A stretch of 64,000 nucleotides of DNA from the NCBI RefSeq assembly GCF_040869045.1, contig NC_090323.1, positions 268,092,392 through 268,156,391 on the forward strand. The letters run 5' to 3'. A program made the translations under genes and the position numbers. The DNA is from Eurosta solidaginis (taxonomy: Eukaryota; Arthropoda; Insecta; Diptera; Tephritidae). Of the stretch, positions 45,256 through 56,460 are shown piece after piece (within the stretch, counting starts at the first letter, position 1; each line of letters starts with the position of its first letter). The notes beneath the pieces were generated by a model. That model did no database searches and was not told where the DNA came from. It saw only the letters and a list, made by a program, of their open reading frames with translations.

Positions 45256-45575
45256 TAATAATCATGATGTATCCCGGTATAAACGTACTTGCATCTAGGA
45301 ACTTGCATACGAGCAATAAAAACGATGCCACAAGTACTTTTACTGCAAAGAAAAGCCATAAGCGGCGCGAATGAAGCGCATGCGATCTTTAACTCAGAAT
45401 ACGCTATTCCGCGGAAAACACACCTAGTATATAGAAACATCTTGAAACTGTCAACAAATAACACTGGACCACGAATTTCAACTTTTTTTCTTTAACAGAA
45501 ACGCCGTTATTACGTATATCTCATGAACGGGTCAAGCAATTGCAAATAAGTTTAAAGAATCGGAACGACGATAAA

Positions 45576-45866
45576 ATTTGCTATAAATGCATCATACATT
45601 GTTTTTTGCTCAACCGTATAGTTTTCGAGATATTAGCTCATCATTTCAGATTTTTGTTTTTTTTTTATGAAAAAATATGAAAGAAATTACTTTTTGCGAG
45701 GGCAGCATTCCAAAACCACAACTTTTTTTCCAAATATTTTTTATTTACGTAAAGCTCTGTTTAATTAGAAAAAAGATAAGCTATCATCGAAGAAAATCGA
45801 TGCAAAACTACGTAAGTTATAAGCGATCAAATAAAAATACCCAGGTTGCGCAACTTCAATGTATGT
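45576..45866 (+). repeat. Left long inverted repeat
   Basis: Runs from ATTTGCTATAAATGCATC through TTTTTGCGAGGGCAGCATTC and AAACTACGTAAGTTATAAGC to CAGGTTGCGCAACTTCAATG. Its reverse complement lies at 48,226-48,514 with a few percent differences and homopolymer-length changes. Confidence 0.9.
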
Positions 45867-46357
45867 ATACATACATATATTAAAGGTATAAAGTGCAAAT
45901 GGGATATTATCCGGATAAACGAATAACACCATAACAATGATAATACTTTTTCTTTAAATAAATCAAATAGTACTTTTAATACTCGAATTGTTTCATAGTA
46001 GGTAGAGTGGTTGCATCGAAAGGAAGAGTGGTTGGGTTCGAAAGCTGCTGTAGGCATGTAGTTATAAACATGTATTTCCGTCACTTATGGGTAAGTATGC
46101 AGGTAGATTTTCAAAATTATAAGACACAGAAAATTTTTAAAGCCTACATCTAAAGCAGGTAGTATTTTATTTTCCCGGCTTCGTATAAAAAGGAACCTTT
46201 CTGTCTAGGTAAGATTTGATTTTTTAAATTTTATTCTTGTTCCGAGTATAAATATGAGTTAATGCGCCTTGAAACTTCATAACATCTGCAAGGCTCGCCG
46301 GAGATAGTTCAGTTCATAAGTCAAATTTCAAAACCATGATTTAGTAAAAAAAATAAA

Positions 46358-48064
46358 ATGAGTAAAAGGACGCGAGAATTTGAGTGTAATAACGATCCAG
46401 ATATGTTCTGTTTCATGTGTGGCCAATATACTATCATAAGGCGACGACGAGTGTTCTCAGATCATATCAAAACTTTAAACTCCAAGTATTTTGGCATTGA
46501 GCCTAAAAATGCTGAAACACCATGGACACCGAACACTTTGTGTACATCGTGTCGAGTAGAATTGATTCAGTCGGAATCCGGACAACAAATAAAATTTGAT
46601 GCACCAATGATATGGAGAGAACCTACTTGCCATTCAATAGAGTGTTATATTTGTCAAACAAATGTACTTGGCGTTGGAAGATCAAGAAGAGTAACCTATA
46701 CCAGCGTACCTACAGTGAAATTACCAGTACTACATTCAACGGCAGTTGCGGATCCAGTTCCATTGTCAACAGTATCATCTGAGTGCGGGGAATCAAGTTG
46801 TACTGAATTTCGCATGGAAAAGGAGAGAAACGTTCTATCACAAGCACAACTTAATGATTGGATAAGAGATTTGGAACTATCCAAGGAAAAGGCCGAGATT
46901 CACACTTCTCATATGCAACAATTTAAATTTGTATCATCCGATGTTAAGGTGATATATTGTAGAACTCGTCACGAACCATTTTCCAAACACTATACCAAGA
47001 AAGACAGTATATGCTACTGCAACGACATTCCTGGTTTATTCAAAGAGTTTGGTCGAACATATGATTCAAAAGAGTGGCGATTGTTCATAGACAGCAATAA
47101 ACTGAGTTTAAAGGCTGTATTATTGCATATTGGTAACAAAAAGCCTTCTATCCCGCTAGCACATGCAGTAAAAACAAAGGAAACCTACGAGGAAATGCAA
47201 AAACTACTCAAATTTATCAAATATGAAGAGCATGATTGGAAAATATGTTCTGATCTCAAAGTCGTTGCAATGCTATGCGGTCTACAAAGTGGCTACACCA
47301 AGCACTGCTGCTTCCTCTGCAAGTGGGATAGCCGAGCTCGTAAGGACCACTACGTCAGAAAGGATTGGCCGGAAAGAGTCGAGTTTACCGTTGGTGTGGA
47401 TAACATCAAATACACCCCTCTTGTCAAGAAAGAGAAAATCATACTTCCACCCTTACACATCAAGCTCGGTCTCATTAAAAACTTTGTTAAGGCTTTGGAC
47501 AAAGAAGGCGAAGCATTCGACTATTTGAAAACAATTTTTCCAGATATTTCTCAAGCCAAGATAAAGGAAGGTATTTTTGTCGGACCACAAATAAAAAAGT
47601 TGATCAACAATAATCAATTACAAAGACTACTCTCATCAGTTGAGGCAGCAGCGTGGGAATCCTTTGAAAACGTCGTTGCTTCTTTTCTCGGTAGACACAA
47701 AAGCCCTAACTACGAGCAGATAGTGATGGGTAAATATTAAAGGCTTATTAAAATTAATTTCACAAAATTCTATAACTTGTTTACCTAACTAACTAATATT
47801 ATCTTTCCAGGCGTAAATATGTCGTTAAAAATTCACTTTCTGCACTCACATTTGAGCTTTTTTCCGGCAAATCTTGGCGACGAAAGTGACGAACATGGTG
47901 AAAGGTTTCATCAGCAAATGAAATTAATTGAAAATCGATATCAAGGATTCTGGGACGTCGCAATGATGGGTGATTACTGCTGGTTTCTCATAAGAGAAAC
48001 CGATCCTAAACTGAATAAGCGTCAAAGTCGAATACATAATTATTTCGACTACATAGTAAAATAA
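46358..48064 (+). CDS. Transposase-like protein, ~541 aa, two exons (46,358-47,729; 47,811-48,064)
   Basis: Exon 1 encodes 457 codons plus one base. Donor G|GTAAAT, branch-like CTAAC repeats and TCTTTCCAG acceptor define an 81-bp intron; exon 2 restores the frame (YEQIVMG|VNMSLKIHFLHS). Without splicing the frame stops at 47,740. N-terminus: CxxC at 18-21 and 62-65, then C91 and C96-x2-C99, a zinc-binding layout with ZAD-like spacing. Core: D245 in FIDSNKLSLKAVLLH, D299 in CSDLKVVAML, CCFLCKWDSRARKDHY at 317-332, and E485/E488 in SDEHGERFHQQ. A D, D, Cys/His insertion, E order recalls RNase H-fold DDE transposases of the hAT/MULE/P/Kolobok kind, but that reading is inference. Related proteins (LPPLHIKLGL ... 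DEHGERFHQ) are, from memory, scattered through arthropod genomes without an assigned function. No frame damage was seen. Confidence 0.8.
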
Positions 48065-48225
48065 AATTAAGATAAAGATTGTTAGAATATAGTACAAACA
48101 TAAATAAATTTAAAAAAAAAAGTTAAAAATATGGGTAATTTCATTCATAAATTGAACTTTTAATTAAATAGAAACAGAGCATAGCTAGATATTTCACTCT
48201 TCTTTATACCATACATACGTTTTGA

Positions 48226-48514
48226 GGTATACGTTGAAATTGCGCAACCTAGGTATTTTTATTTGATCGCTTATAACTTACGTAGTTTTGCATCGATTTT
48301 CTTCGATGATAGCTTATCTTTTTTCTTATTAAACAGAGCTTTACGTAAATAAAAAATATTTGGAAAAAAAGTTGTGGTTTTGGAATGCTGCCCTCGCAAA
48401 AAGTAATTTTTTTCATATTTTTTCATAAAAAAACAAAAATCTGAAATGATGAGCTAATATCTCGAAAACTATATGGTTGAGCAAAAAACAATGTATGATG
48501 CATTTATAGCAAAT
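48226..48514 (-). repeat. Right long inverted repeat
   Basis: Inverted partner of 45,576-45,866. It begins about 160 bp after the gene's stop codon, close downstream of a possible poly(A) signal (AATAAA near 48,103). Confidence 0.9.
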
Positions 48515-48660
48515 ATACGTAGTTAAAGGGAGCCATCTTTTTGGTTTTTTCGAATAACGGTAAACTGCAAATATCTCAAAAACGGTACCATAGAATCAAA
48601 AATGAACTCGATTTTCGAAATCAGGAGGTGGTTTTACATACGAATTTCATAACGGCGTCT

Positions 48661-48889
48661 CCGGTAAATTTTGGCCGTCGACCAGTGTAATCTGCGTCCT
48701 CTTGTGTGCATTTGTGAATATTTATGGGGAAATCCGGCAAACTTTGGTTTTTTTGGAGAAAAAAACTTTTTTAAAACATGGTAGCACACAAATATCTTTT
48801 TGTAAGGAACATTGAGGGGTAAATTGGAGCTATAGTCCATCGCCGTTACTCGTCTTACATAATGCCTCAAAAATATATAGTCAAAAGAT
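48661..48889. other. Non-coding, downstream of the transposon unit
   Basis: No gene recognised. The region may still belong to the transposon if its right end extends beyond 48,660. Confidence 0.35.
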
Positions 48890-49460
48890 CGAGCAAAATG
48901 TATACAAATTGAGGTCGCAATGTTAAATATACATTTATTTCAACACTTCTGTACCGATTATATCGAAATTTTACAATAAAAATTTGGAGATATATGCAAC
49001 TGTTAGTTATGTAAAATTTTTTTGATACACGAGTCCCGGTTTTGTAGATATCGGTAAAAATATAAAACCGAATAACCGTCAAATATTTTTTACTGCAAAG
49101 TTTGCAACACATTTATTTTAACACCTTTCTACCGATTTTTTGAAACTTTAAAAACATATAGATATGTGAACGAAGTATGTTTGGGTAAGAAAGTTTTAAT
49201 ACCCAAGATCCGGTTTTGGAGATATTGATAAAAATATAAACTCGGAAAACCTTAATTTTTTTACTTATTTTAACACTTCTTAACCGGTTGGGATAGAATT
49301 TTATCAGGATGTACATATCTGTGTGGCGTATATTTAGGTAAAATTGTGTTGATACCCGAAACCCGGTTTCAGAGATATCGGCAAAAATATGAAACAGGGT
49401 AACCGTCAAATATTTTTTACCTGCAATATGGAAATCAAACAAAAGGTATTTAGTTGTCAT
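48890..49460. repeat. Three diverged tandem modules (~150-180 bp each)
   Basis: Each module has a TTAACACTTCTxxACCG-like start (about 48,937, 49,119 and 49,267), a GATACxCGAxxCCCGGTTT block and a GAGATATCGGTAAAAATATAAA block. Two end in AACCGTCAAATATTTTTTAC. Not coding. They may be subterminal repeats of the transposon next door or an independent repeat. Confidence 0.65.
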
Positions 49461-50154
49461 ATCGATATTCCCACATCTTAAGGCTATTACATGAAAAAAG
49501 TAATGTAAGCACAGAACTTCATTAAAACATTAATACTGTACACAGAGCAAAGTTAATTGATTTTTTTTTTTAATGTTTGTACCAAATTTGTGTTTCTTTT
49601 CATTTACTTTTAAATAAAACCTGGTTAAAAAACAAAAAATTTCTACACTTTTTGACGATTGCCAATTTTTGTCGAAAATTTCGTATATTTGCCCCATGTA
49701 CAAACATCAATAAATTTCCTTGCGTCAATATTCCAAGATGAGGCAATTAATGGTATACTACTGTGGTGTAGAGAAAAAATTAACAAACGGGTATGAAGTG
49801 ATAAAAGTAAAATTGTAGCTGTGCCCGCAAAAAAACATGCTCCTGAAAAAAATTTACGCAACCAAGCGCTTCCACTTTTCTGCCTCTACCTTCAAAACTG
49901 AAAGGGGCGCATCGAATTTGAAGCCTTAGGTATTTTAAGTTCCTGATAGGCTATTATCGTGCATAATCCAAATTTCAAAACTCAGTTGCCTCAAAAAGCT
50001 ATAAGCAAAAAACTGTCAATATTGAAAATGACAAAAAAAAAGTATCGCTACTTAGATTGATGATAGTTTTGAGTATTGGAGGGCATATTAATTTTGCTCA
50101 TACTTTTAGAATCTCCGTCTCAAAAACAACATACTGTTTAAATTTCATACTTAC
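49461..50154. other. AT-rich non-coding stretch
   Basis: No gene or defined repeat recognised. Confidence 0.45.
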
Positions 50155-50407
50155 TTACTTACTTAATTGGCGCTTAACCGTCTAAACGGTTATGGCCGTC
50201 CAACAAGGCGCACCAGTCGCTCCTTCGCTCCGCCAACCGGCGCCAATTGGTCACACCAAGGGAGGGTAAATCGTTTTCCACCTGGTCCTTCGAACGGAGT
50301 GGGGGCCGCCCTCTACCTCTGCTTCCATAGGCGGGTTCCGATAGAAACACTTTCTTGGCCGGAGCATCATCTTTCATTCGCATAACATGGCCTAGCCAGC
50401 GCAGTAT
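50155..50407 (-). mobile_element. RTE-like LINE, 3' end only (reverse orientation)
   Basis: Near-identical in reverse to 59,139-59,390 of the LINE at 56,060. It encodes the C-terminal LGH-MRMKDDAPAKKVFLSE, YGSRGRGRPPLR and NWRRLAERRSDW region and ends in the (AAGT)n tail, seen here as CTTACTTACTTACTTAATTG. It is strongly 5'-truncated. High similarity suggests a young insertion. Confidence 0.9.
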
Positions 50408-50572
50408 AGCGTTTCAGAATTTTATTGAAAAAATTCAAAAAAAAAAAAAAAAATCAAGTGCATCGCTTGAAAAAGTGTAAAAATCGACGTTTTTTACGTT
50501 TCGAAGTTCTGCAAAAACTTACTATCAACTTTCTTGATTTTTAAAATGATCAAATCGGATAGTCAAAAGGCC

Positions 50573-50587
50573 AAACTTAATGTACTT
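50573..50587. other. 15-bp direct repeat, left (AAACTTAATGTACTT)
   Basis: An exact copy at 51,006-51,020 flanks the 418-bp insertion. Confidence 0.8.
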
Positions 50588-51005
50588 ATCTTGTTTGGTT
50601 TCGAGCCTTTAAAACTTGTTTACAGGAAACAACTTAATCACACAGGTACAACAGACAAACGCACAACAACAAATAAACACAAAACAATTAACACACCAAA
50701 ACAAAAAACCGACAAAGAAGGTCAAACTACTAAAATCACAGATTTCTACCTACCCCAGTCAGCCACACAAATCGATTAGTAAACCACCCTCGGTTCTGAA
50801 CGAACACACAGCACATACACATAACTAAATATACACAAGCATCAATTTGACAATACCTGCTCATATACCTACGAACTATAAATACAGGACAAATGACAAC
50901 AACAGATCAGAACGAAAATCGACACTGATGATGGCACAACGCCGAAACCGGTTTGTCTCAAAACCAAAGTTGACAAGGGATGACGGAAAATCGTTCAAAT
51001 ATACA
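50588..51005 (+). mobile_element. 418-bp insertion with 15-bp TSD and a hammerhead-like core
   Basis: An A/C-rich segment bracketed by perfect 15-bp direct repeats. Near its 3' end CTGATGA (50,925-50,931), a possible GGC/GCC stem and GAAAC (50,944-50,948) lie in the order of a hammerhead ribozyme core, as found in Penelope-like and related retroelements. Stems I and III are not convincing by eye. There is no RT frame, so it is non-autonomous or truncated. Confidence 0.6.
50925..50958 (+). ncRNA. Hammerhead-ribozyme-like motif, weak
   Basis: CTGATGA + TGGC-ACAAC-GCC + GAAAC. The conserved core bases are present, but an extra U sits between A9 and the putative stem II, and no clear stem III hairpin with a cleavage-site NUH closes it. 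It may be a decayed ribozyme or a coincidence. Confidence 0.3.
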
Positions 51006-51020
51006 AAACTTAATGTACTT

Positions 51021-51484
51021 GTACTGTTTTCTGGCCTAAGTTATTTGCCCGTGTGTAAAACCCGAGTATCCAAAAAGTTAAAGTTTTTGGGATTTGCCTG
51101 TATACGAAGGTGTGACGTGAAAGTATCTAATAAGGCGCGCATGTCAGCCCTGCTGCCAAATGAGTTCGTAGTGCTCGTGCACATGGATTTCTACACTGAT
51201 ATATACATATGTATGTATGTGTGTAATAATAAAGATGCTTTGGCATTACTTGCCGTAATTACGTGTACGAGTTTCCCATTGCAGACACATTGTCGTCGAC
51301 AACACACACAATCCGGTTAACAGCAGCAATTGTCCATGACGTACATTGTAAGCAATTATGTTGTTTTGTTAACTGAGACGGAGACAAAGTTGGCGATTGC
51401 CGCTGCATCCACCATTTGCGTAAATGTGAGTAATGTTACACATCGTGGTATCTTTGGCTATTGTTACACACAATACAAATTCCT
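51021..51484. other. Non-coding stretch
   Basis: No gene recognised. A frame spanning 50,847-51,320 crosses the insertion boundary and has no motif. Confidence 0.4.
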
Positions 51485-51580
51485 AGCTTACTTACTTACT
51501 TAATTGGCGCTTAACCGTTTAAACGGTTATGGCCGTCCAACAAGGCGCGCCAGTCGCTTCTTCTCTCTGCCAACCGAATA
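51485..51580 (-). mobile_element. RTE-like LINE, last ~95 bp (reverse orientation)
   Basis: CTTACTTACTTACTTAATTG, then GCGCTTAACCGTTTAAACGG and CGTCCAACAAGGCGCGCCAG match the extreme 3' end and tail of the LINE at 56,060. A second short, 5'-truncated copy in the same orientation as that at 50,155. Confidence 0.85.
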
Positions 51581-52489
51581 TGTTTTTCATCTTCATAAAT
51601 ATTCCCCATGGGTTTTAAGACTTGAAAATATTTATTTTACTTTATTTTACAATTGGTAAGTTAATTAACCATACTTGGTTATCTACTTATATGTATGTGT
51701 GTATGTGCTACGCTTGCCAGCACATAATAAAGAACTCAGCTCCAATTTCATGCTTTTGTCTGGAAAATCAGATAAAAGAATGTTTGCCACCAGGTAGAGC
51801 GATAATAAAAGTGAAAACGTTTCGAGAATTTTAATTGCAAATAAAAGTATTAGAAGGAGATATCGATAAAACTTTGTTTTCTTGTCTGAAACGAAACTAA
51901 AATTTGTCTGAAAAGGAACTTTTTCATAGAAATTCTCAATTTAAATTTATTAACTGTAAAGTGGGAGGAGGTGAATCGATAGTTCTGTGTTCACAGTTGC
52001 AATTGACTTCTCCATTTTTCTCAGTAGATCACCCAATCGTTGTTGCTGTTGTTGTAGCAGTGGTCGCACAGGGTCATGTCCATTTTACAAACTTTTTCTA
52101 GCCACCTTTTTCCTTGCAAATTTATTAACTTCGAGACTGCTAGGGCTCCCAGCTGGCAACTTTCGTACTATCCTAGATTAGATTCCAGTGTCATTCATAT
52201 ATTTCGGGCACAATCTTCAAGTAATATTATCGATCTATCTACGGTTTAGGTGGTCATGAAATGGCTATCTTTTTGGCACTTTTAGGGTTCCAACAAGAAA
52301 CAACGGAAAATAAGCGCAGAATGTTTTGAATTGCAATGACGCTCACTCAGAGTAAACGCTATACAAATCTATCGACGATTTGTCAGTCGATGCGCTTAAA
52401 TGTAAACATTCGATTTCAATAATGAGCTTTCATGCAACAAACCAGTTGCAGTGGGATGGGATTGCGCAACAACCGAGAGACAGGTGCAC
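51581..52489. other. Non-coding stretch
   Basis: A short TTGTTGCTGTTGTTGTAGCA run near 52,040 may derive from a jockey-like LINE 3' end (compare 32,784). Otherwise nothing recognised. Confidence 0.4.
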
Positions 52490-53250
52490 GATAAAGCCGG
52501 CTTTTTTTCCTCTTCTGCGCTGGGTTCTGGTAGCAAACGAGCTTTTTGTGGAGCTAGAAGCTATTGTTCCTGACTAATGTTACAATTATGAAATGTAAGC
52601 GCAATGCGTCTGGTTCTTATACGACGCGATATAAGACCCTCGCTTTATACTCTCCCAATTAAGGACATCTCTTGATTTTTTCTTTGTACAGGAAGTTGTC
52701 CTCGGGGATGGGCTAGGAAGGTCTTCAACAACGGGTGTATGGATAAAAGCCTATGACAGGATTGTATATTGGCATTAAGAGATGGTAGTGAAGCTGATTC
52801 GGCTCTATAGAGAGCTGATCTGTTGGAAACCATTGATCAAGATAATCGGCATTACATGCCATGCTGAACAAAGTAAATCCGGTGGATATTGCAGGAAAGA
52901 TGGCCAACTTCGACTTCATTCCAGACAGGACAGAATATTCTGTTCCGAAAAACTGCCGCTTTTGGAACCTAAAATACTAATGTGAGGCAATTATTTTGTC
53001 AGAATCTCGACCCAAGCCTCAATTCCAAGCTGCCCGATCACTGAAATGTTTTCTAATCGCAAGTTACACCCATTAAGGATGATTTGGAGTATATCTTCGG
53101 TATGTTTAATGAAGGTCAATATCAGTCATATACGAAATTACATCATTGCTACTACACAATGGACCATATGTAGGCTTAGTGAGCATCTCCAGGATAGCTA
53201 CTATCTAATGTCAACTAACCTAGTATGGGTTAGACCCTGTCGAACATAGG
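52490..53250 (+). pseudogene. Degraded LOA-like LINE fragment
   Basis: 52,501-52,577 reads PLLRWVLVANELFVELEA, the sense-strand counterpart of SPLLWVVVVNELLVELED in the LINE at 22,873. The sequence after it keeps GC and codon-like texture to about 53,250 with several frames but no motif that I can assign firmly. Ends undefined. Confidence 0.5.
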
Positions 53251-54602
53251 GGTTTGGCAATGATTTCTAATCCATTACGCAGAACTCATTTTATCCTCAA
53301 AATACCTATACCGCACAACCGTGTAAATATCATAAATGCAATTACAGTAACAACAATTGCTGTGGCTTGGTGCGAAGTGGCAGAAAGAAAAGTATATCAT
53401 AACAACAACAACGACACATTATTAAGTTAATTTCGCTGATGACAACGCTTGCTGCGGACTGTAACTACATTTTTCAACGCCAATTGCTCTGGTTTCAGTT
53501 TTTCTATTGCTGCTATTGTTGTTGGCAAGGTTGCTAGCAAGAACTTTCATTTAATGTTATTGTTCTAAACAATTTCAAATATGTAAGCATGGCTCTGTAT
53601 TAGTGTATGTGTGCGCCATTGTCGTTTGCATTGATTTATGACGTGTCTTGTTGAATTTTGGAAAATGCGTTGAAAATGAGTGACAAATGTTTTTCATAAT
53701 ACACGCAGACATACAAACAAATCACGTACTTAAGTGCATATAAACCGTGCACATGTGGCATGCAGTTTTGTTTTTGTTCCAAACATATCCATGCAATTTT
53801 TTTGGCAACAACGTGTCTGTCTCACGTAACTGGAGCGCTTTGTCTATTTCTACTGATATTTTCTTTCTTTCTTTTTACAATTCTGTGCCAGCTATTTTTG
53901 TATGTTTCTTTGCTCACCTTTAGCTACTATCTACTATGTATTATTCTTTGTTATTACTGCATACATTTTTGCATTTTTATTGCAACAACTTCTGAAATCG
54001 TTTAAAGAATAAAAGAAATGTGCTAACAACGTGTTTATTTCTTTGTATCACAAACTGACATTGGGTGGTGGCGGGCGTTATGACAGTTCGGCGGTGGGCA
54101 GGCGCATCGTGGCAAATGTCATTGAGTATTCTTCTATTGTTCATATTTGTATATGGGCGTTTCTTTATTGTTGCTGTTTTTGTTAATGCTTTGTCATGCT
54201 ACCGAATCTGAATGTCATTGCAACCACGTCAATGTGATTGTTGTGGCTACCAGTTGTCACCTGCATTTGGTAAATATTGATGGAAAATACGAAAAAAATC
54301 GTGAGATATTGTTTTGCAGTCTGTGGCTTTGGAAAATCTTTTTGAAATTGCCAGTGTCGAAATAATTGCCGTCTTTGAGTGAGTTTTACAGCTCCGGCTC
54401 ACGCTCACTTCTTACGGGAATGCTCTGGATCATTGAGAGACTTGAAAAGCAGATGTCGTGAATTTTTCGCACACGTGAAATGTGATAGGCAGATGTCTCC
54501 GCTGTTTTTCATTTAACTCATACGGCGAAAGGCTAAGCAGCGACATCTATTTTTGAAAAAGTAGGTTTATTAAAGGCCGCGCTGCCAACCTAAAGCGGCA
54601 GT
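53251..54602. other. AT-rich non-coding stretch
   Basis: No gene or defined repeat recognised. Confidence 0.45.
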
Positions 54603-54809
54603 CATTGGTGCCGTATGTCGTATCGCTGTAGTAGTATCCATAACGTAATCAGTTGTTTATCGTTACGACGGTAAACCAAAAACCAATTGGTTGGCTACGA
54701 TACGGTTACGACCTTAGCGGCACCAACAATCGATTACATTAATTCCCATAAGGTTGGTCGAATCAGCTGTTATAAGGTTACCGATACGGTTACCGATAAA
54801 GCACCAATG
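54603..54809. mobile_element. Possible short MITE with CATTGGTGC termini
   Basis: The left end is CATTGGTGCCGTATG and the inverted right end is CATTGGTGCTTTATC: nine perfect terminal bases, partial match inward. The interior is rich in GTTACCGATACGGTTACCG-type phrases. 207 bp, non-coding. No clean target duplication. Confidence 0.45.
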
Positions 54810-55549
54810 GCTGCAGCTTAAAAAGAAGAAATTAACAAATTATATGGCTCACAAATTGAACCAGACTTCTTATCTGGATTTATCTGGCTCAAATCGTTGT
54901 TGTTGCATTTACATGCAAAATTATTTATCTGGCTCAGAATTTTGCCACCGGATGACGGCAAATGTTGCAAATTATTTTTTATCGCTTTAAAGTGGAGTTG
55001 GCAGATACACAGTAGTACAATGGGAACGAAGATATAACGCCCCGTTATCCACTGCACTAAATGTAGCAGTTAATTCAAATGCATGGACGTATTGATATAT
55101 ATCATCGCAGCTAATTATTACTATGCCGAGAGCTGTGATTGGGTCTTTCACGTATACCATTGGTGTGCGAGAATGCGAACGAAACGCAGATTGTGTTCAC
55201 AGCGATTTCTTCCAAGCTATTGTTGTGATTTAGCCTGATCTCAGTCCGTTTGACCAAATCACATCCATAAGCTATGTATACTTTCCAATTCTACTTTAAA
55301 GTAAACTTTCTTTTAAGATTTCGTGTTTCTGAGTGGAATAATTAAAAGAAGTGGAATATGCCACCTGGAAAATGCCCCTGACCCCATATTCAAATTATTA
55401 ATCATAAAATACATGTCGAAGTTCGGCATTTTTAATAGGTTTAAGGGTTTTGCCAAATCACTCAGAATTAGGGGGCTCTCGAGCTACATGGAATTCAGCA
55501 CCTTGGAATATATAAATGTTTCAAAGACATTGTTAGTTTTTCAAAAGTC
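54810..55549. other. Non-coding stretch
   Basis: Nothing recognised. Confidence 0.4.
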
Positions 55550-56059
55550 GTAGTTACCAGATCAAAAAAGTCAAGAACGGAACCACTTGCAAATAAGTCG
55601 AAAATTTCCAACAAGTATTCGGTTCCGTATAGGTAGGAGTTTACAAAAAAATAACCGGTTCCGAACAATTTAAAATTTTCTAAAGAAAACAAGCGGTTTA
55701 AAACTTCTCGAAATAAAAAAAAATTTAAAATTTGGTTACAAAAAAGTTCAAAATCTCCAAGAAAGTAACGGCATGCGAACAATACGAAATTTATGTTAAA
55801 GGTTCAAACAAGCCAAAATGTCCAAAAAGGTAACCTAGGTAAATAAGTCTAAATTTCCAGAAAGAGAAAAAAAGAGAACCGGTACTAAAAAAGTCCAAAT
55901 TTCCAAAAAAGTAGCCGGTTCTAAACAAGTCAATTAAACTAACTAATCAGTTCAGTCAGCAAATCGATATTTTCAAGAAAATAACTAGTTCCAAATACAT
56001 CGAAAATTTCCTTCAAAGAACTGGATCTAAACAAATAGAAATTTCCAAAAAGTAACCGG
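55550..56059. repeat. Degenerate minisatellite, left portion
   Basis: Loose repeats of AAGTAACCGGTTCCAAACAA and GTCxAAATTTCCAAAAA-type phrases. It continues on the far side of the LINE (59,388-60,600), so the array existed before the LINE inserted. AGTAACCGG at 56,051-56,059 is the probable target duplication. Confidence 0.75.
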
Positions 56060-56460
56060 GGAGGGTGGGGCCGTGTGTAGAAGTCCACGAAAGTGGGGAA
56101 AGCTTCTGACCGCCATTCACCTGGGAATGGCCAGAGCGATTCTTTTGCATGCGGTTCAAGCAGCTCACTACTGCCGGTCGCTTGCGGCCAAGTATCCTCT
56201 GGGTAGCCGCTAAACACCCGTTTAGCGGTGAGCTAATGTGAGAAGGCAACAACCTGGCTAGGCCACTCTGACATAATCGGTTTAAGGGCTAGCCGGGGGA
56301 GATTTCATCGGCAGCGTCTGTACACCTCTAGGTGCGGCTGCAAGCGGGCGTCTGTCTTGGAGCAAGCGGCTCGCTATATAAACGTGCCAAGTAATATTTT
56401 CACCCCCGCTGAGCGGGTTGTGCGCTGGGCTTGGGACCCGCCACGTAAAACCATAATCCA
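56060..56460 (+). other. 5' UTR of RTE-like LINE
   Basis: About 400 bp with markedly higher GC content than the flanks and no coding motif (for example TTCTTTTGCATGCGGTTC and CTCTAGGTGCGGCTGC). It probably holds the internal promoter; no specific element was identified. Confidence 0.6.

Larger units (their letters stand above)
45500..48660 (+). mobile_element. DNA-transposon-like unit with long TIRs and an intact two-exon gene
   Basis: Two ~290-bp inverted repeats (45,576-45,866 and 48,226-48,514) surround a single gene. Outside them the two flanks no longer align continuously, but both reach an ACGCCGTTAT phrase (45,501-45,510; inverted at about 48,649-48,658) that may mark the true ends. 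No target duplication could be settled. Long TIRs around one transposase-like gene is DNA-transposon architecture. I cannot place it in a named superfamily. Confidence 0.75.

Noticed and set aside
47223..47528. 101-aa alternative frame inside the transposase-like gene
   Set aside because: Overlaps the longer frame with conserved-looking motifs; out-of-frame shadow.
50847..51320. 157-aa open frame, + strand
   Set aside because: Crosses the right border of the 418-bp insertion and its duplication, so it cannot be an old gene; no motif.
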